Positions 16,234 to 25,928 are shown, counted from the first letter of the stretch. The stretch: DNA of 64,000 bases from Candidatus Omnitrophota bacterium (GCA_020632575.1 JACKFH010000010.1:62001-126000); one strand, 5' to 3'. The notes: generated by a model from the sequence alone, not told the origin. Made by a program: numbers and translations.

Positions 16234-17829
16234 TCAGCGGTCGGTCACATCGAAACCGTAGAGGCTGGCGTTTTCCATTTCGAATTCGAGATGAAGGGTC
16301 GCGGCGAGGAGATCGTCCAGGGATTTCGATTTCCATCGGACCGGGATATGGAGTCCATCCCTCGTGATCGGTTCGCAATCCTCGAAAGAGAAACCGTCGA
16401 TCACCTCGCCGTGGTTGTCGCGTAGCTGCACTCGGATCGAACCCTTGGAGGCGTCGGCGTTCAGGGTGAGCGCCTTTTCTTTGCCGTCCCGGAGATAACA
16501 TTGAACGGTCCGCAGGCTTCCTTTCCCTTCCGCGTCACGGGAGACAAATCGGTCCAGAGGCATCGTGGCGAGGCCGAGTTGGCGCTCGGTTTTGGCCTCG
16601 ATCTTATGCCCCCGTTTGTAGCCGCCGTAGTAGATGAACATCTCGTCCCCGACATCGAGGCAACAACCGATCCAGGTCATCGCGTGGTCCCACGCGTCGG
16701 AATTCTCGGCGCGGTCCAAGAAGATGTCGTCGTGACGCTCCCAGCGGATGCCGTCACGGCTGGTGGCGAGGACCGCGTAGCCGATGCCCTCGGCCTCCCC
16801 GCCGGGGTCGGCCGGCAAGTCGTCGTGGAGCATCCGGACAAATCCGATCAACAGACTTCCGCGCGCGATCGGTCCGCCGACACCGTAGAACTCGAGCAGC
16901 CCCTCATCCTCCTCCGGGAGTATCACCCGCCAGGGTCGCAGCCAATTCACAAAATCGTTGCTGATGGAGGTGCTCACGAGACGGCGGATATAAGTCCTAG
17001 CCTTCGGGCCTCCCTCGTAACCGTCCGAGGGAATGGCGGGGGTTTTGAGCATGACTCCGTAACGATTGCGAAATTCATCCCAATAAACGTCCGTGATGTC
17101 CCCGATGCCATAAGCCTTGCGGATATCGTCGACCTCGAAATATGGGAGCTCGGAGAAATCGGGGAGAACAGGATTGCTCTCGTATTTGGTCCAATGCAGG
17201 CCATCGGGAGAAAACGCGACCCGCAGGCCAGGGTCCCCCTCGGGCCACTCCTTCTCCTGGCCCCACCACACACACTTGAACCGCCGGTTCGGGTCGCAAG
17301 CCTCCAGCCCCTCATCGAGGACACTGACCCCATAGCCATTCTGGAAGGGGCTGCTAATGGGAAAGAGTTTGTTGGCTTCCCCATGGATGCCCAGGTTGGG
17401 AACGGTCCAGTTCTTCCCGTCCTCCGATTCGGCGTAGGCGACACAGGACTCTTTCCCGATGTCGCGGTTGTACCACATGCGGAATTTTTGCGTCTCGGGA
17501 TCCCGGACCACTGTCACATAGGGCTGGGTTGTCCCTTGTTCGTGACCGAGGATGGGGTTGCCTTCGTAGCGGGTGGGCGAGTGGGTGGTCTTGCTCAACC
17601 CCTCCTGTTCGGCAATCAGGAAATCGTCGACAAAGAGTTGCGGCCCCCATCTAAGATCCACCGGAACCAGAGGCGGTTGGGGACGAGCGGTCTCCCCCTG
17701 GATCCGGTGCTTCAGTTCAGCCTCCGCTCGAGCTGAAACCGAGTGAAAAATCAAGGCGAGCGCGAACAAGAATAAGGGCAGATAGATGCGGTTGGGCTTC
17801 CGCCCCCGCGTTTTCAGCATCGTGGACAT
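16234..17829 (-). CDS. Secreted five-bladed propeller protein, GH43/GH32-like
   Basis: A 531-residue exported protein with a signal peptide at about residues 14-35 (YLPLFLFALALIFHSVSA). The body has repeated blades of the kind in furanosidase-superfamily glycosidases: RDPETQKFRMWYNRD, RVAFSPDGLHWTKYESNPV, DVYWDEFRNRYGVML and ATSRDGIRWERHDDIF, each an aromatic- and Asp-rich strand. A C-terminal beta-sandwich follows (from about 430). A glycan-hydrolysing role is plausible, but I cannot assign the three catalytic acids, and many relatives in PVC-type genomes are uncharacterised. GGAGG lies about ten bases before the ATG. It is divergent from the SSS symporter gene, which may carry a product or substrate. 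Confidence 0.7.
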   Translation of the reverse strand: MSTMLKTRGRKPNRIYLPLFLFALALIFHSVSARAEAELKHRIQGETARPQPPLVPVDLRWGPQLFVDDFLIAEQEGLSKTTHSPTRYEGNPILGHEQGTTQPYVTVVRDPETQKFRMWYNRDIGKESCVAYAESEDGKNWTVPNLGIHGEANKLFPISSPFQNGYGVSVLDEGLEACDPNRRFKCVWWGQEKEWPEGDPGLRVAFSPDGLHWTKYESNPVLPDFSELPYFEVDDIRKAYGIGDITDVYWDEFRNRYGVMLKTPAIPSDGYEGGPKARTYIRRLVSTSISNDFVNWLRPWRVILPEEDEGLLEFYGVGGPIARGSLLIGFVRMLHDDLPADPGGEAEGIGYAVLATSRDGIRWERHDDIFLDRAENSDAWDHAMTWIGCCLDVGDEMFIYYGGYKRGHKIEAKTERQLGLATMPLDRFVSRDAEGKGSLRTVQCYLRDGKEKALTLNADASKGSIRVQLRDNHGEVIDGFSFEDCEPITRDGLHIPVRWKSKSLDDLLAATLHLEFEMENASLYGFDVTDR

Positions 17830-17981
17830 CGAATAGGATCCTCCATCCTGGAACTTGAAAGTTGTGGGGAAATGGGTATAGTCCCCTCATTGCAAACGTT
17901 TTCATTCAATGTTTTTGAAGAATAACGAACATTTCTCCCCACCGCAAGGTGTGGGAATTTTTAGATGAGAGGTTGTGGAAT

Positions 17982-19640
17982 ATGGATACTTCGCCCCACG
18001 CCGGCGTCTCTTTTCATTGGCTGGATGGCCTGATTATTTTCGCCTATTTGATGGCATTGGCGGGAATCGGTTACTACCACTCGCGTAAGCAAAAAGACCT
18101 GAAGGATTTCTTCCTGGCCGGGAAGAGCATGAAATGGATCCCGGTGGGCGTCTCGCTGATGGCGGCGCTCAACAGCGGGATGGATTACCTGATGCAGCCC
18201 TCCGGGGTGTTGAAATTCGGGATCGTCCTGATCGTGGTCAACTTCTCCTGGTTTATTCTCTACCCCTATGTCTTCTATATCACCCTTCCCCTGTTCCGGA
18301 GACTCGATGTCTTTTCGGCGTATGAGTATCTGGAGAGGCGGTTTGACGTTCGAGTCCGATCTCTGACCGCGGGGATTTTTATGTTGTGGCGCCTCTCATG
18401 GATGGCGACCGCGCTTTATGTCCCCTGTCTCGCGATCACCACCGCGACCGGCCATCCGGATTGGCTGTATCCAACGATTGTTTTGCTGGGCACTCTTGTC
18501 ACGTTCTATGTCATGATGGGGGGCATCACAGCGGTGATTTGGACCGATGTCACTCAGTTCTGCATCATGTTCGGCGGGCTCGCCATCACCATCCTGGTCA
18601 TCCTCGCCAATGTGGACGGCGGATTTTCGGCCATCATGGCGAACGCCACCGTGGTGGGGGACACGAGCTACCAGAACCCGGTTTCCGAGGCTTCGAGTTT
18701 TTTCGGCAAAGCTTATGGGTACCTCTTCATCCCGCTCCCGATTCTTGGATTCTTCTGGGCGGGGCTTCTCAGCCGGATCACCACCTACACCAGCGATCAG
18801 GTGATGGTGCAAAGGTTCCAGACCTCGAAAACGATCCGGGACGCTCGCTCTGGATTCGTGATCACCGCCATCGGCGATGTCATCTGGATGACTGTTCTGA
18901 TCTTTGTGGGCGTGGCGCTGTTCACCTACTTCGAACAGCAAGGGGGGATTCCAAGTTGGATTAGGGAAGGCAACAGCGAGGATCAAATCTTCCCCTACTT
19001 CATGGGCGCGGTCTTCCCCGCGGGGCTGACCGGGTTGGTGATCGCCGCCATTTTCGCCGCCTCGCTTTCGAGCATCGACTCGGCGATCAACTCCCTCACC
19101 TCGGTCGCCATGGTCGACTTCTATCAACGCATCTACAAGAGACGGAAGCGGGAGGAAACCAATCCGTCCGAGGAGGAACAACGGCGTCAGGTCCGGGTCT
19201 CCCGAACGATCACCCTTATTATTGGGGCGATTGGGATTTTTCTCTCCTGCAATGTCTCTCGTCTCGGAACGATCCTGGAGATCGCCAACAAACTGATCAA
19301 CGGTTTCACCGGACCCATCCTCGGAATCTTCTTCCTGGGGATGTTCACCAAGACAGTCAACGCTCGGAGCGCATTGCTCGGGGGAATCTGCGGGACGCTG
19401 ATGGCCATATACGTGATGTTCTGGAGTTCCCCACAACTCCTGGCCGATATGGGAATCGCTGGATTGTTTCCAGGGGGCGAACCGATCAGTTCCATATGGC
19501 CTTCAACTTTCGGTTTCTTCGGATCGCTCCTGATCGGCCTGGGCGTGAGTTTCCTATTCCCCGCAACGGAGCCGGAGGAGGCTCAGGGTGAGGAATGGAA
19601 TTGGTTTTCTGTCACGCGGACGCCGTTGGTGGAGGATTGA
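17982..19640 (+). CDS. Sodium:solute symporter (SSS family)
   Basis: An inner-membrane Na+-coupled transporter of about 552 residues with thirteen or so hydrophobic segments. Family features: FFLAGKSMKWIPVGVSLMAA near 44, the GMDYLMQPSG helix, the long ITTYTSDQVMVQRFQTSKTI segment near 270, and FAASLSSIDSAINSLTSVAM near 365, with the small and hydroxyl residues that form the second sodium site. The ATG at 17982 is chosen over the GTG at 17949 because GAGAGG lies nine bases before it. The closest subgroup looks like the sialic acid/sugar-type SSS proteins common beside glycosidases, but the solute is not identifiable. Divergent from the GH-like gene and convergent with the DUF4037 gene. Confidence 0.9.
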   Translation: MDTSPHAGVSFHWLDGLIIFAYLMALAGIGYYHSRKQKDLKDFFLAGKSMKWIPVGVSLMAALNSGMDYLMQPSGVLKFGIVLIVVNFSWFILYPYVFYITLPLFRRLDVFSAYEYLERRFDVRVRSLTAGIFMLWRLSWMATALYVPCLAITTATGHPDWLYPTIVLLGTLVTFYVMMGGITAVIWTDVTQFCIMFGGLAITILVILANVDGGFSAIMANATVVGDTSYQNPVSEASSFFGKAYGYLFIPLPILGFFWAGLLSRITTYTSDQVMVQRFQTSKTIRDARSGFVITAIGDVIWMTVLIFVGVALFTYFEQQGGIPSWIREGNSEDQIFPYFMGAVFPAGLTGLVIAAIFAASLSSIDSAINSLTSVAMVDFYQRIYKRRKREETNPSEEEQRRQVRVSRTITLIIGAIGIFLSCNVSRLGTILEIANKLINGFTGPILGIFFLGMFTKTVNARSALLGGICGTLMAIYVMFWSSPQLLADMGIAGLFPGGEPISSIWPSTFGFFGSLLIGLGVSFLFPATEPEEAQGEEWNWFSVTRTPLVED

Positions 19641-19670
19641 AACGCATCGGGATTGGCATGTTTCGCTTCC

Positions 19671-20702
19671 TTAACTTTTCTGAAGGCGCTTCTGGAAATA
19701 ATCGTCCGTGTCGAACAAGACTTCGCGGGCGAGGTATTCCCAATACTCCTCCTCGTTGAATTTGGCGTGGAGGAGTTCTTCGGGAAGTTCCTTGTACAAT
19801 TGCAAGGCTGATTCATAGAGGGTGAGGTCGGCGAAAGTCGGATCAAACTCTTGCAGATGCGGCTCCGAGGTCAGCCCCATTCGGTGCATCTCCTTGGCGT
19901 AAATATGCGCGATCTCGATCAGGCACATCACGCGCTCGTGCCAATCCCGGGAGGCGATGGCCCTATCAATTATTGGCATGACCTCTTTACCGAGTTTCGG
20001 GAGATCCGGAAGCAACCTCGATAACCATTTGGTGTAGGGCGCGTAGCTGCGGTTCAGAAGGAAGCAGAGTTCCATCGCCCGTTTGACCGCGGCCCCGAAA
20101 AAGATTTCCGCAGAAACAAAGTCCTCTCGCCTCGAGCAGCGATTCACATTGTAGGGGCTTGTGCTGCCGGTGAAGTAAAGACACCAATCGGCGATCTTCT
20201 TCTTCCACACCGTGTCGGGGTAATACGAAAAGGCCTCACGCCGTGCGGTGAATTCTCCGGATGCGTCTTCAAACACCACCCCGTGTGTCAGATGAAAGAG
20301 GTCGGCCTCGGTGGTCCTCAACCAATCCAGATCCGTAAGTGGCGGCGTCTCCATCTTCGCGAAACACCGAAAGTAGTGACCGATGCTCTCCACCGAGACT
20401 CCGCCTCGGGTCAGTTTCGGAAAGCCGATCGGGAAACACTCGAAATCCGGGGGTAGCGCATCCTTCATGAACGAAAGGAATTCATCTCCGACTCGATTGT
20501 AATCCTCATCGGCCATCAGGATGTTGACACGCGGTCCCCAGTGGTGGTCGCGAGAAAGTTCATCATCGAGACCAACCGTATCGGACCCGGTTCCGAACAC
20601 CCCGACCGCGGCCCGATTCAATTCCTCGGGATATTTTTGGGCGAGGATCGGTTTGACAATCTGAGCATAGAAATCCCGACTGATTTCGATTCCGGTGGGC
20701 AT
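19671..20702 (-). CDS. DUF4037 nucleotidyltransferase-fold protein
   Basis: About 343 residues. The N-terminal part GVFGTGSDTVGLDDELSRDH followed by HWGPRV is the DUF4037 signature and resembles the G-S...D-x-D core of minimal nucleotidyltransferases. A helical C-terminal half follows, with FTGSTSPYNVNRCSRREDF near 185 and a long alpha-solenoid-like tail. Family members are often near toxin or aminoglycoside-type nucleotidyltransferases, but function is unestablished. The ATG at 20702 is preferred over the one at 20723 because the conserved sequence begins there. Divergent from the O-antigen-ligase-like gene 155 bases away. Confidence 0.8.
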   Translation of the reverse strand: MPTGIEISRDFYAQIVKPILAQKYPEELNRAAVGVFGTGSDTVGLDDELSRDHHWGPRVNILMADEDYNRVGDEFLSFMKDALPPDFECFPIGFPKLTRGGVSVESIGHYFRCFAKMETPPLTDLDWLRTTEADLFHLTHGVVFEDASGEFTARREAFSYYPDTVWKKKIADWCLYFTGSTSPYNVNRCSRREDFVSAEIFFGAAVKRAMELCFLLNRSYAPYTKWLSRLLPDLPKLGKEVMPIIDRAIASRDWHERVMCLIEIAHIYAKEMHRMGLTSEPHLQEFDPTFADLTLYESALQLYKELPEELLHAKFNEEEYWEYLAREVLFDTDDYFQKRLQKS

Positions 20703-20857
20703 GACTTCCTCCAATTCCTCCAAACAAGTGCTGCGATCTTACTCTTTTGTCGGCCTCGATTCCAACACGGATTCGTTCACCCATCCGACGGAATAAAAAA
20801 AGGTCGTGACTCGTAAGCGCCAAGAACGTATCTTCCGACATAAAAGGCGACTCCCCA

Positions 20858-23221
20858 GTGAGACCGGAACTCCTCGAGATAGTCAACACGAAGACCTGGA
20901 ACCTCGATGCTCCTCCCGAACCTTGGTTCATCGGGGTCACGTCGGTCCTCCTCGTGTCTCTATTTCTTTTCGTCCTTTTCGCAATCCTTCATCGCAAGAC
21001 AATCGCCCGGGAGTTAAGTGAGATCTTCACCACTTCGTTGATCCCTCGCCTCCTGTTGCTGACCACTGTCATCGTCGTCCCGCTCGTCTTCTATGTGAAC
21101 ACGAAGGAGCACTACTGGGTCCCAAAGGTCTCGGTGCTCACTGTCTTGACTGTGTTCGCGTTAGCCAGCTGGTGCGCGGTGGCGAGTCGCATTCCAAGAC
21201 GGCGTGTTCCCTACGCTTGGCCGGTTTCGCTGATCCTCCTAGCCTCAGTTACATCCCTCTTCTGGGCGGTAAATGTGGCGCAAGGGATTCCTGAACTGAC
21301 CCTCTACTTTTCGCTGGCGGGTTGTCTTTTCCTGATCGTTCAGGTTTGCGCAACGGCCAAGAGAATGCACCTCTTGCTGGTGTCGATTGTGCTAGTCGGG
21401 GCGGTCGTTTCCGTTTACGGGCTGGCTCAAAGCTACATGCTGATCCCAAGCGATTATCTCTACGCACAGACTATACGATCGCCGGTTTCAACGATGGGTC
21501 AGATGCGATACGCGGGTTGGTTTCTCAACCTGGCAATCCCCGCTTCCATATTCTTTGTCCTCAAATCGCCTCGCGGCGGTTTCTTGTGGATCGGATTGCT
21601 TGGTTACATGCTGCTCCGTTGGCATCTTATGTCGCGTGCACAATTGGAACTGACTGCGCCGTTTGCCGCCGCGTTCGGTTTTACCATCTTAGTGGCAATT
21701 TTTCGAAGGCGGGATCTGCTGCCGCGTCTTCTCCTGCTCGCTCTTACCGAACCGCTTCTTTGGTCGATGATGAACCTTCTTCATGTCGAGTACTTCAACG
21801 ATGTGGGTGGATGGGGCGCCCATCTCGGTGACCTTGGCTCCGAAAAGGTGGTTAGAGAATACCTGGAGGAGAATTTACCCTCAGACTTCACACAAGCCGC
21901 CACCCTTTTGGCGAGCACCGCTGGCTCGGTCAATGAAGTCTTTTTGCGATCCGGTCTCCGACTTCCGAGCTTGTTGGGAAGTTTTTTGATCGGCATTCTC
22001 TCATTCCTGGCGATTTCAAGAAGAAGATCTCCAGGCATGGCTGTTTGGGGGTTGACCTTTCTCCTGGCGCTTCTCCCCCTCGTCGCGGTTCGCCAATCCT
22101 TCCCTAGAGATCTGACCAGCGTTGAGCATTTCAAACGCAGCATCGCTAATGTGGATGGCCAATTAGGCCCCAACAACGATGTGCTGATCGAATTGCTGAA
22201 TCGATGGTCGGATCAGTTTCCTGGACTTCTCGAGCCCTACAACCGGTTTCTTCTGAACAAACACCTGGAGGTGGCGCTGTTTGCTTCGTTTACGCTATTC
22301 ACCTTGCTCAACCTTCACCTTTTGTTTGGATGGATCCAAGCGGGTCGGCGTCGGCTTTGCCTTCTTTCTTGTTTCGGATTCCTCGCTTGGATTCCTTTGG
22401 CCGCGGTATTATCGGGAATCGGGCGGAAACTGAGGTTTGGATTACTTACGCCGATTGATAATTTGTGGGGGTATCGCTGGTCGGGGAGCCTGCCGGATCT
22501 CTTACTTCGAACCGATCAAGTCCCAGCCGTCCTTGGCCTCGGACTGTTTAGCGTATTGGGGATCGCTTGTACCTGTTGGTTCAGCGAGGGGTGGAGGAAT
22601 TCTGGTAGCGATCGGACAATATGGATTCCCCGATTTGGTTCGGCCGGTGTGGCGGTCGCGGCAATTCTCTGCTTCCTCCCCATCATTTCGATACCCATTG
22701 AGGATTCGAAAAAGACTTCTCAAAGCGAAGTCTATTTGTCCGCCTTTCGCAAGATCCACCAGTCACCCTTTTCTGGAGTCGGCGTTGGGAATTATCAGAT
22801 CGTCCATCCCCTCTTCGAATCCCACCTTGAGAGCCGTCTCCTCGGCAAAGAGGCGTTGAGTCGTCACGCTTACAACGACTTCCTTCACTTCGCCACCGAA
22901 TCCGGATTCTTCAACCTCCTTGGCTGGCTCTGGCTTTTCGCGGCGGGTGTATGGCTTCTGAGAAACTCTCCGAGCCGGTCCGAATTCGAATCCACAATTG
23001 GGATTACCTGCTTGATGGCGCTTACGGTCTGTTTGATCCAAGCCCAATTCGGGAAGTCACTCGCGACTCCATCCAGCGCGTTGCTTGCGTTTGTCTGGCT
23101 TGGGGTGGCGGCTAACCTGCATTGGCTTCATGCCCATCAGCGTGTTAGAGAATACAACTTCTTCCAAAGCCAATCGGAGTGTGAGGCCAAGGACATCAAT
23201 GACCTTCGCGGGATTGAGTGA
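20858..23221 (+). CDS. O-antigen ligase-like membrane protein
   Basis: A 787-residue polytopic membrane protein, likely in polysaccharide polymerisation or ligation at the outer face of the inner membrane. About twelve hydrophobic segments are seen, including YTHE-type flanking loops and a long periplasmic region around residues 300-450. The diagnostic part is near residue 630: HQSPFSGVGVGNYQIVHPLF, then HAYNDFLHFATESGFFNLLG, the PxxGxGxGxY...HNDxLxxxxExGxxG pattern of Wzy/WaaL proteins with its key His. The start is GTG. The gene is longer than typical ligases (400-500), with an extra central region. Its last 85 bases overlap tail-to-tail with the FAD oxidoreductase gene on the other strand. 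Lipid-linked donor and acceptor are unknown. Confidence 0.82.
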   Translation: MRPELLEIVNTKTWNLDAPPEPWFIGVTSVLLVSLFLFVLFAILHRKTIARELSEIFTTSLIPRLLLLTTVIVVPLVFYVNTKEHYWVPKVSVLTVLTVFALASWCAVASRIPRRRVPYAWPVSLILLASVTSLFWAVNVAQGIPELTLYFSLAGCLFLIVQVCATAKRMHLLLVSIVLVGAVVSVYGLAQSYMLIPSDYLYAQTIRSPVSTMGQMRYAGWFLNLAIPASIFFVLKSPRGGFLWIGLLGYMLLRWHLMSRAQLELTAPFAAAFGFTILVAIFRRRDLLPRLLLLALTEPLLWSMMNLLHVEYFNDVGGWGAHLGDLGSEKVVREYLEENLPSDFTQAATLLASTAGSVNEVFLRSGLRLPSLLGSFLIGILSFLAISRRRSPGMAVWGLTFLLALLPLVAVRQSFPRDLTSVEHFKRSIANVDGQLGPNNDVLIELLNRWSDQFPGLLEPYNRFLLNKHLEVALFASFTLFTLLNLHLLFGWIQAGRRRLCLLSCFGFLAWIPLAAVLSGIGRKLRFGLLTPIDNLWGYRWSGSLPDLLLRTDQVPAVLGLGLFSVLGIACTCWFSEGWRNSGSDRTIWIPRFGSAGVAVAAILCFLPIISIPIEDSKKTSQSEVYLSAFRKIHQSPFSGVGVGNYQIVHPLFESHLESRLLGKEALSRHAYNDFLHFATESGFFNLLGWLWLFAAGVWLLRNSPSRSEFESTIGITCLMALTVCLIQAQFGKSLATPSSALLAFVWLGVAANLHWLHAHQRVREYNFFQSQSECEAKDINDLRGIE

Positions 23222-24174
23222 AAGAGTGGCGGGTGGAGGCGCTTGCCCCACCTGAGGCGCCGCGCGAAAAGTCGATCGCTTCTTTCGTCGATCTCTCGTT
23301 TCGCTTCTAACCATTCAATCTCTCCGCACGAGAATCGAGCGATCGGGTCAATCGCGATTTCGGCCGACTCGAAGGCCATCGACATGCCATTTCCAGTGAG
23401 TGGGGGAATCATGGTGAGAGCGTCACCGATTCGAATCTCGGAATACTCGGTCCCCCGTTTCGGTTTGAGCGAAAACCCCGCGGTGGCGCAAAAGGAGTCT
23501 TCATCGAATTCACCAGATGACAAACGGGTTCGAAGCACCGACCCATCCGGCCCTCGCAGCCAATCGCGCCATTGAGCCGAAAGGTCGGGTTTCTTCCCCA
23601 CCAATTGAAAAAGTCCGCAGACATTGACTCGGTCTTCGGTCAAACGACAGAGTCCCACATACCCCTCGGGAACAAAGTGCATTTCCAGGTCGGCTTCGAG
23701 AGAGACCCCGACCGCGTGAGATTTCAAACCCAGGTAGTAGGGGCCTCGGTTCTCTTGAACCGGTTGTCGTCCAAAAGCCGCAACGACCCCCTCTTGAAAA
23801 TCCTCCCTCCATCGTTTTCCCGCTCGAAAGTCCCCTCCCAAACGCACAAACTCTTGCGATAAAGCGTGGTCGAGGGCATATCGAGAAAGGCATAGGGCGG
23901 GTTGTGGGAGGGGTTTTACCGGGGTGGCGAAATCCCCCAGAGTGAATAGAGCGTCTTTGGCGAAGCGCGCGCCGCTCTGAAGGATAAGGTCCAGCATTCC
24001 GAGACGTTCGAGGATTTCCCGCCCTCTTCCGCTGATGAACTCCCCGCACACGCGGTGCCGCGGATAGGTCCCAGCCTCCCAGACAGTCACCGCGACGCCT
24101 CGCTGACGGAGGCCGATGCCCAGAGTCAGCCCGGCGAGTCCGCCACCGATAATGGTGATAGGCCGTTCGGTCAT
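23137..24174 (-). CDS. FAD-dependent oxidoreductase of a polyketide cluster
   Basis: A 345-residue flavoprotein of the geranylgeranyl-reductase/UbiH-like group. ITIIGGGLAGLTLGIGLRQRG at the N-terminus (residues 5-25) is the FAD-binding GxGxxG fold with Glu at the end of strand two (VWEAG), PRHRVCGEFISGRG near 43 is the family's CGE motif, and IGDALTMIPPLTGNGMSMAF near 270 is the second FAD motif (GD...P). The ATG overlaps the methyltransferase stop as ATGA, so the two are coupled; that methyltransferase follows a type III polyketide synthase, and the same trio recurs in many bacteria. It probably hydroxylates or reduces the polyketide product. An apparent N-terminal extension upstream of the ATG is a shadow of the methyltransferase gene. 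Confidence 0.85.
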   Translation of the reverse strand: MTERPITIIGGGLAGLTLGIGLRQRGVAVTVWEAGTYPRHRVCGEFISGRGREILERLGMLDLILQSGARFAKDALFTLGDFATPVKPLPQPALCLSRYALDHALSQEFVRLGGDFRAGKRWREDFQEGVVAAFGRQPVQENRGPYYLGLKSHAVGVSLEADLEMHFVPEGYVGLCRLTEDRVNVCGLFQLVGKKPDLSAQWRDWLRGPDGSVLRTRLSSGEFDEDSFCATAGFSLKPKRGTEYSEIRIGDALTMIPPLTGNGMSMAFESAEIAIDPIARFSCGEIEWLEAKREIDERSDRLFARRLRWGKRLHPPLFHSIPRRSLMSLASHSDWLWKKLYSLTR

Positions 24175-24866
24175 TCTTTCACCGCCACAAAGAGGTGACT
24201 GAACATCCCGGCTCGGCGTTCTTGAAGTCGCCACCCTTCTTTGTGCGGCCAAAGTTGTGTCAACTCGTTCCCGCTGAAACCGGCTCGGACACTGAGTACC
24301 GCATCGTTGCGAGTGACCGCATTGCACCCTATCAGACCCACCAGATGAGAGGCGATCAGTGCAAATCGGTCGCGCCTCGGATCGCAAGCGATGAAGGCTC
24401 GGGTCTTCGAGGCAGCCAATTCAAACCATCTTTCTAGTTCTCGATTTTCAAAATGGTGGAAGAACAGATTCGTGAGGATGAGATCGATCCCGCCCTCGCT
24501 TGCTTCCATCCATCCGAAAGCCTCCCCGGAAATCGCTTCGACCGACCAACCCAGGTTTTGGAAACTTCTTAGCCGCTCCTCTGAAATTGTGGGATTGCGA
24601 TCCACCAGTTGAGCGTCGACCCGGCTGAAAAGTCCTTTCTTGGCCAAACGCAAAAGGAGGCTGCCATCGCCACCGCCCAATTCCACTACCTTAAGGGGTC
24701 GGTTAGAAGCGGACAAATCGGGAACCGTATTCCTGATGGCGCGGGAAAGAATCGACCGGTGGCCCATGATCCAATTGAGCCAGCGCAAATCTCTTCTTGA
24801 CTTGATGGCGGACGGATCGTTTGGATCCAGGTGGTCCAGGATTTCCGGTTCGACAATCCGACGCAT
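24171..24866 (-). CDS. Class I SAM-dependent methyltransferase
   Basis: A 231-residue methyltransferase. VVELGGGDGSLLLRLAKKG (about residues 60-78) is SAM motif I, with AQLVDRNP following as motif II, GEAFGWMEASEGGIDLILTN near 115 as motif III/IV, and FFHHFENRELERWF after it. It starts three bases after the stop of the type III polyketide synthase gene and overlaps the FAD oxidoreductase ATG, so it is the middle gene of a tight three-gene unit. It most likely methylates the polyketide or its quinone derivative, an inference from context. Confidence 0.85.
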   Translation of the reverse strand: MRRIVEPEILDHLDPNDPSAIKSRRDLRWLNWIMGHRSILSRAIRNTVPDLSASNRPLKVVELGGGDGSLLLRLAKKGLFSRVDAQLVDRNPTISEERLRSFQNLGWSVEAISGEAFGWMEASEGGIDLILTNLFFHHFENRELERWFELAASKTRAFIACDPRRDRFALIASHLVGLIGCNAVTRNDAVLSVRAGFSGNELTQLWPHKEGWRLQERRAGMFSHLFVAVKE

Positions 24867-24869
24867 AGT

Positions 24870-25928
24870 TCAGTCCACTCTCAGCAACGCTCCGTGGCAG
24901 CTGAACCCCGCGCCGAAGGAGGACATCCACCACCACCCTCCTGGAGAGGAGTCGGCCAAGGTTCTATCGAGTGTAAACAAAACAAAGGGACTGCTGAGAT
25001 TCCCATAGTCCCGAAGGATGGCCGCGCTATGGCGGAGATCGTTCTCCTCAAGTCCGATACGTTTCCCCAAGGCTCGCAAAACCTCTCGACCTCCCGCGTG
25101 AAGAATCCAACAAGCAATGTCGGTTTGGGCGAGGGCATTTCTCTTAAGGACTTTCGTTAGCACCTCCTCCGCGGAAAAGGCGGCCTCGATGGGGACTTGC
25201 CGGGTCAGGATGTTCCTCAGCATCCCGTTGCGCTGTTCAAAACGAAGGGTGTCTCGGTGGCTGGGATCGATCAGGCTCTCCGCTTCGATCCATTCGACTC
25301 GTCGACCTTCACTCGGTTGGTTGCGGGACCAAACCGTCGCCGCCGCTCCATCCCCAAAAAGGCAGGCGCTGATCAACACCCCTGGATCGTTGTCGAAATA
25401 GAACGCCGCGCTGCAGACCTCCACACTGATCGATAAAACATGGTCGGAGGAACCCGAGTGCAATAGGGATTCGGCCATCCGAAGGTTCGGCAACGCCGCC
25501 CCACACCCCTGACCCACCAAGTCGAATGCTTGGATATCCGATCGCAGCCCGAGGTTTTCGATCACGTAACTGGAAAGTCCCGGGCAGAGATAACCGGTGC
25601 AAGTGCTAATGATAACTGAATCGATTTCTTTCGCATCCAATTGAGCCGCCTCGAGACCTCGTTCGGCGGCTCGGGAAGCAAGCGTTGGAGCGTTTTTCAG
25701 AAATCGTGCATGCAGGGAATCCGGATCCAAGGCGAACGCCTCATCAAGCGATTCGAGCGCCAAGTGTCGAGCGATAATGCCATTTTGGCCGCCGAGGATC
25801 TGGCGCACCAACGAGTCGGAATCGGCCGTGAGCGGTGGAAGACGACCCGTGTTTTCATAGACCGAGAGGCAATCCGATTGGGTGTATCGTTGAGGGGGGA
25901 CCGCGGTTCCGATTCCTGAAAGAAACAT
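24870..25928 (-). CDS. Type III polyketide synthase (chalcone synthase-like)
   Basis: A homodimeric thiolase-fold enzyme of 352 residues, normal for the family. It extends an acyl-CoA starter with malonyl-CoA and cyclises the product. The catalytic triad is visible: Cys in FDLVGQGCGAALPNLRM near 143, His in CWILHAGGREVL near 278, and Asn in LRDYGNLSSPFVLF near 311. VIISTCTGYLCPGLSSYVIE near 108 is the typical preceding segment. It resembles bacterial PhlD/THN-synthase and alkylpyrone-type proteins, so the product could be a phloroglucinol, naphthalene or resorcinol/pyrone; the sequence alone does not decide. First gene of a unit with a methyltransferase and an FAD oxidoreductase. No clear ribosome binding site is seen. 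Confidence 0.92.
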   Translation of the reverse strand: MFLSGIGTAVPPQRYTQSDCLSVYENTGRLPPLTADSDSLVRQILGGQNGIIARHLALESLDEAFALDPDSLHARFLKNAPTLASRAAERGLEAAQLDAKEIDSVIISTCTGYLCPGLSSYVIENLGLRSDIQAFDLVGQGCGAALPNLRMAESLLHSGSSDHVLSISVEVCSAAFYFDNDPGVLISACLFGDGAAATVWSRNQPSEGRRVEWIEAESLIDPSHRDTLRFEQRNGMLRNILTRQVPIEAAFSAEEVLTKVLKRNALAQTDIACWILHAGGREVLRALGKRIGLEENDLRHSAAILRDYGNLSSPFVLFTLDRTLADSSPGGWWWMSSFGAGFSCHGALLRVD

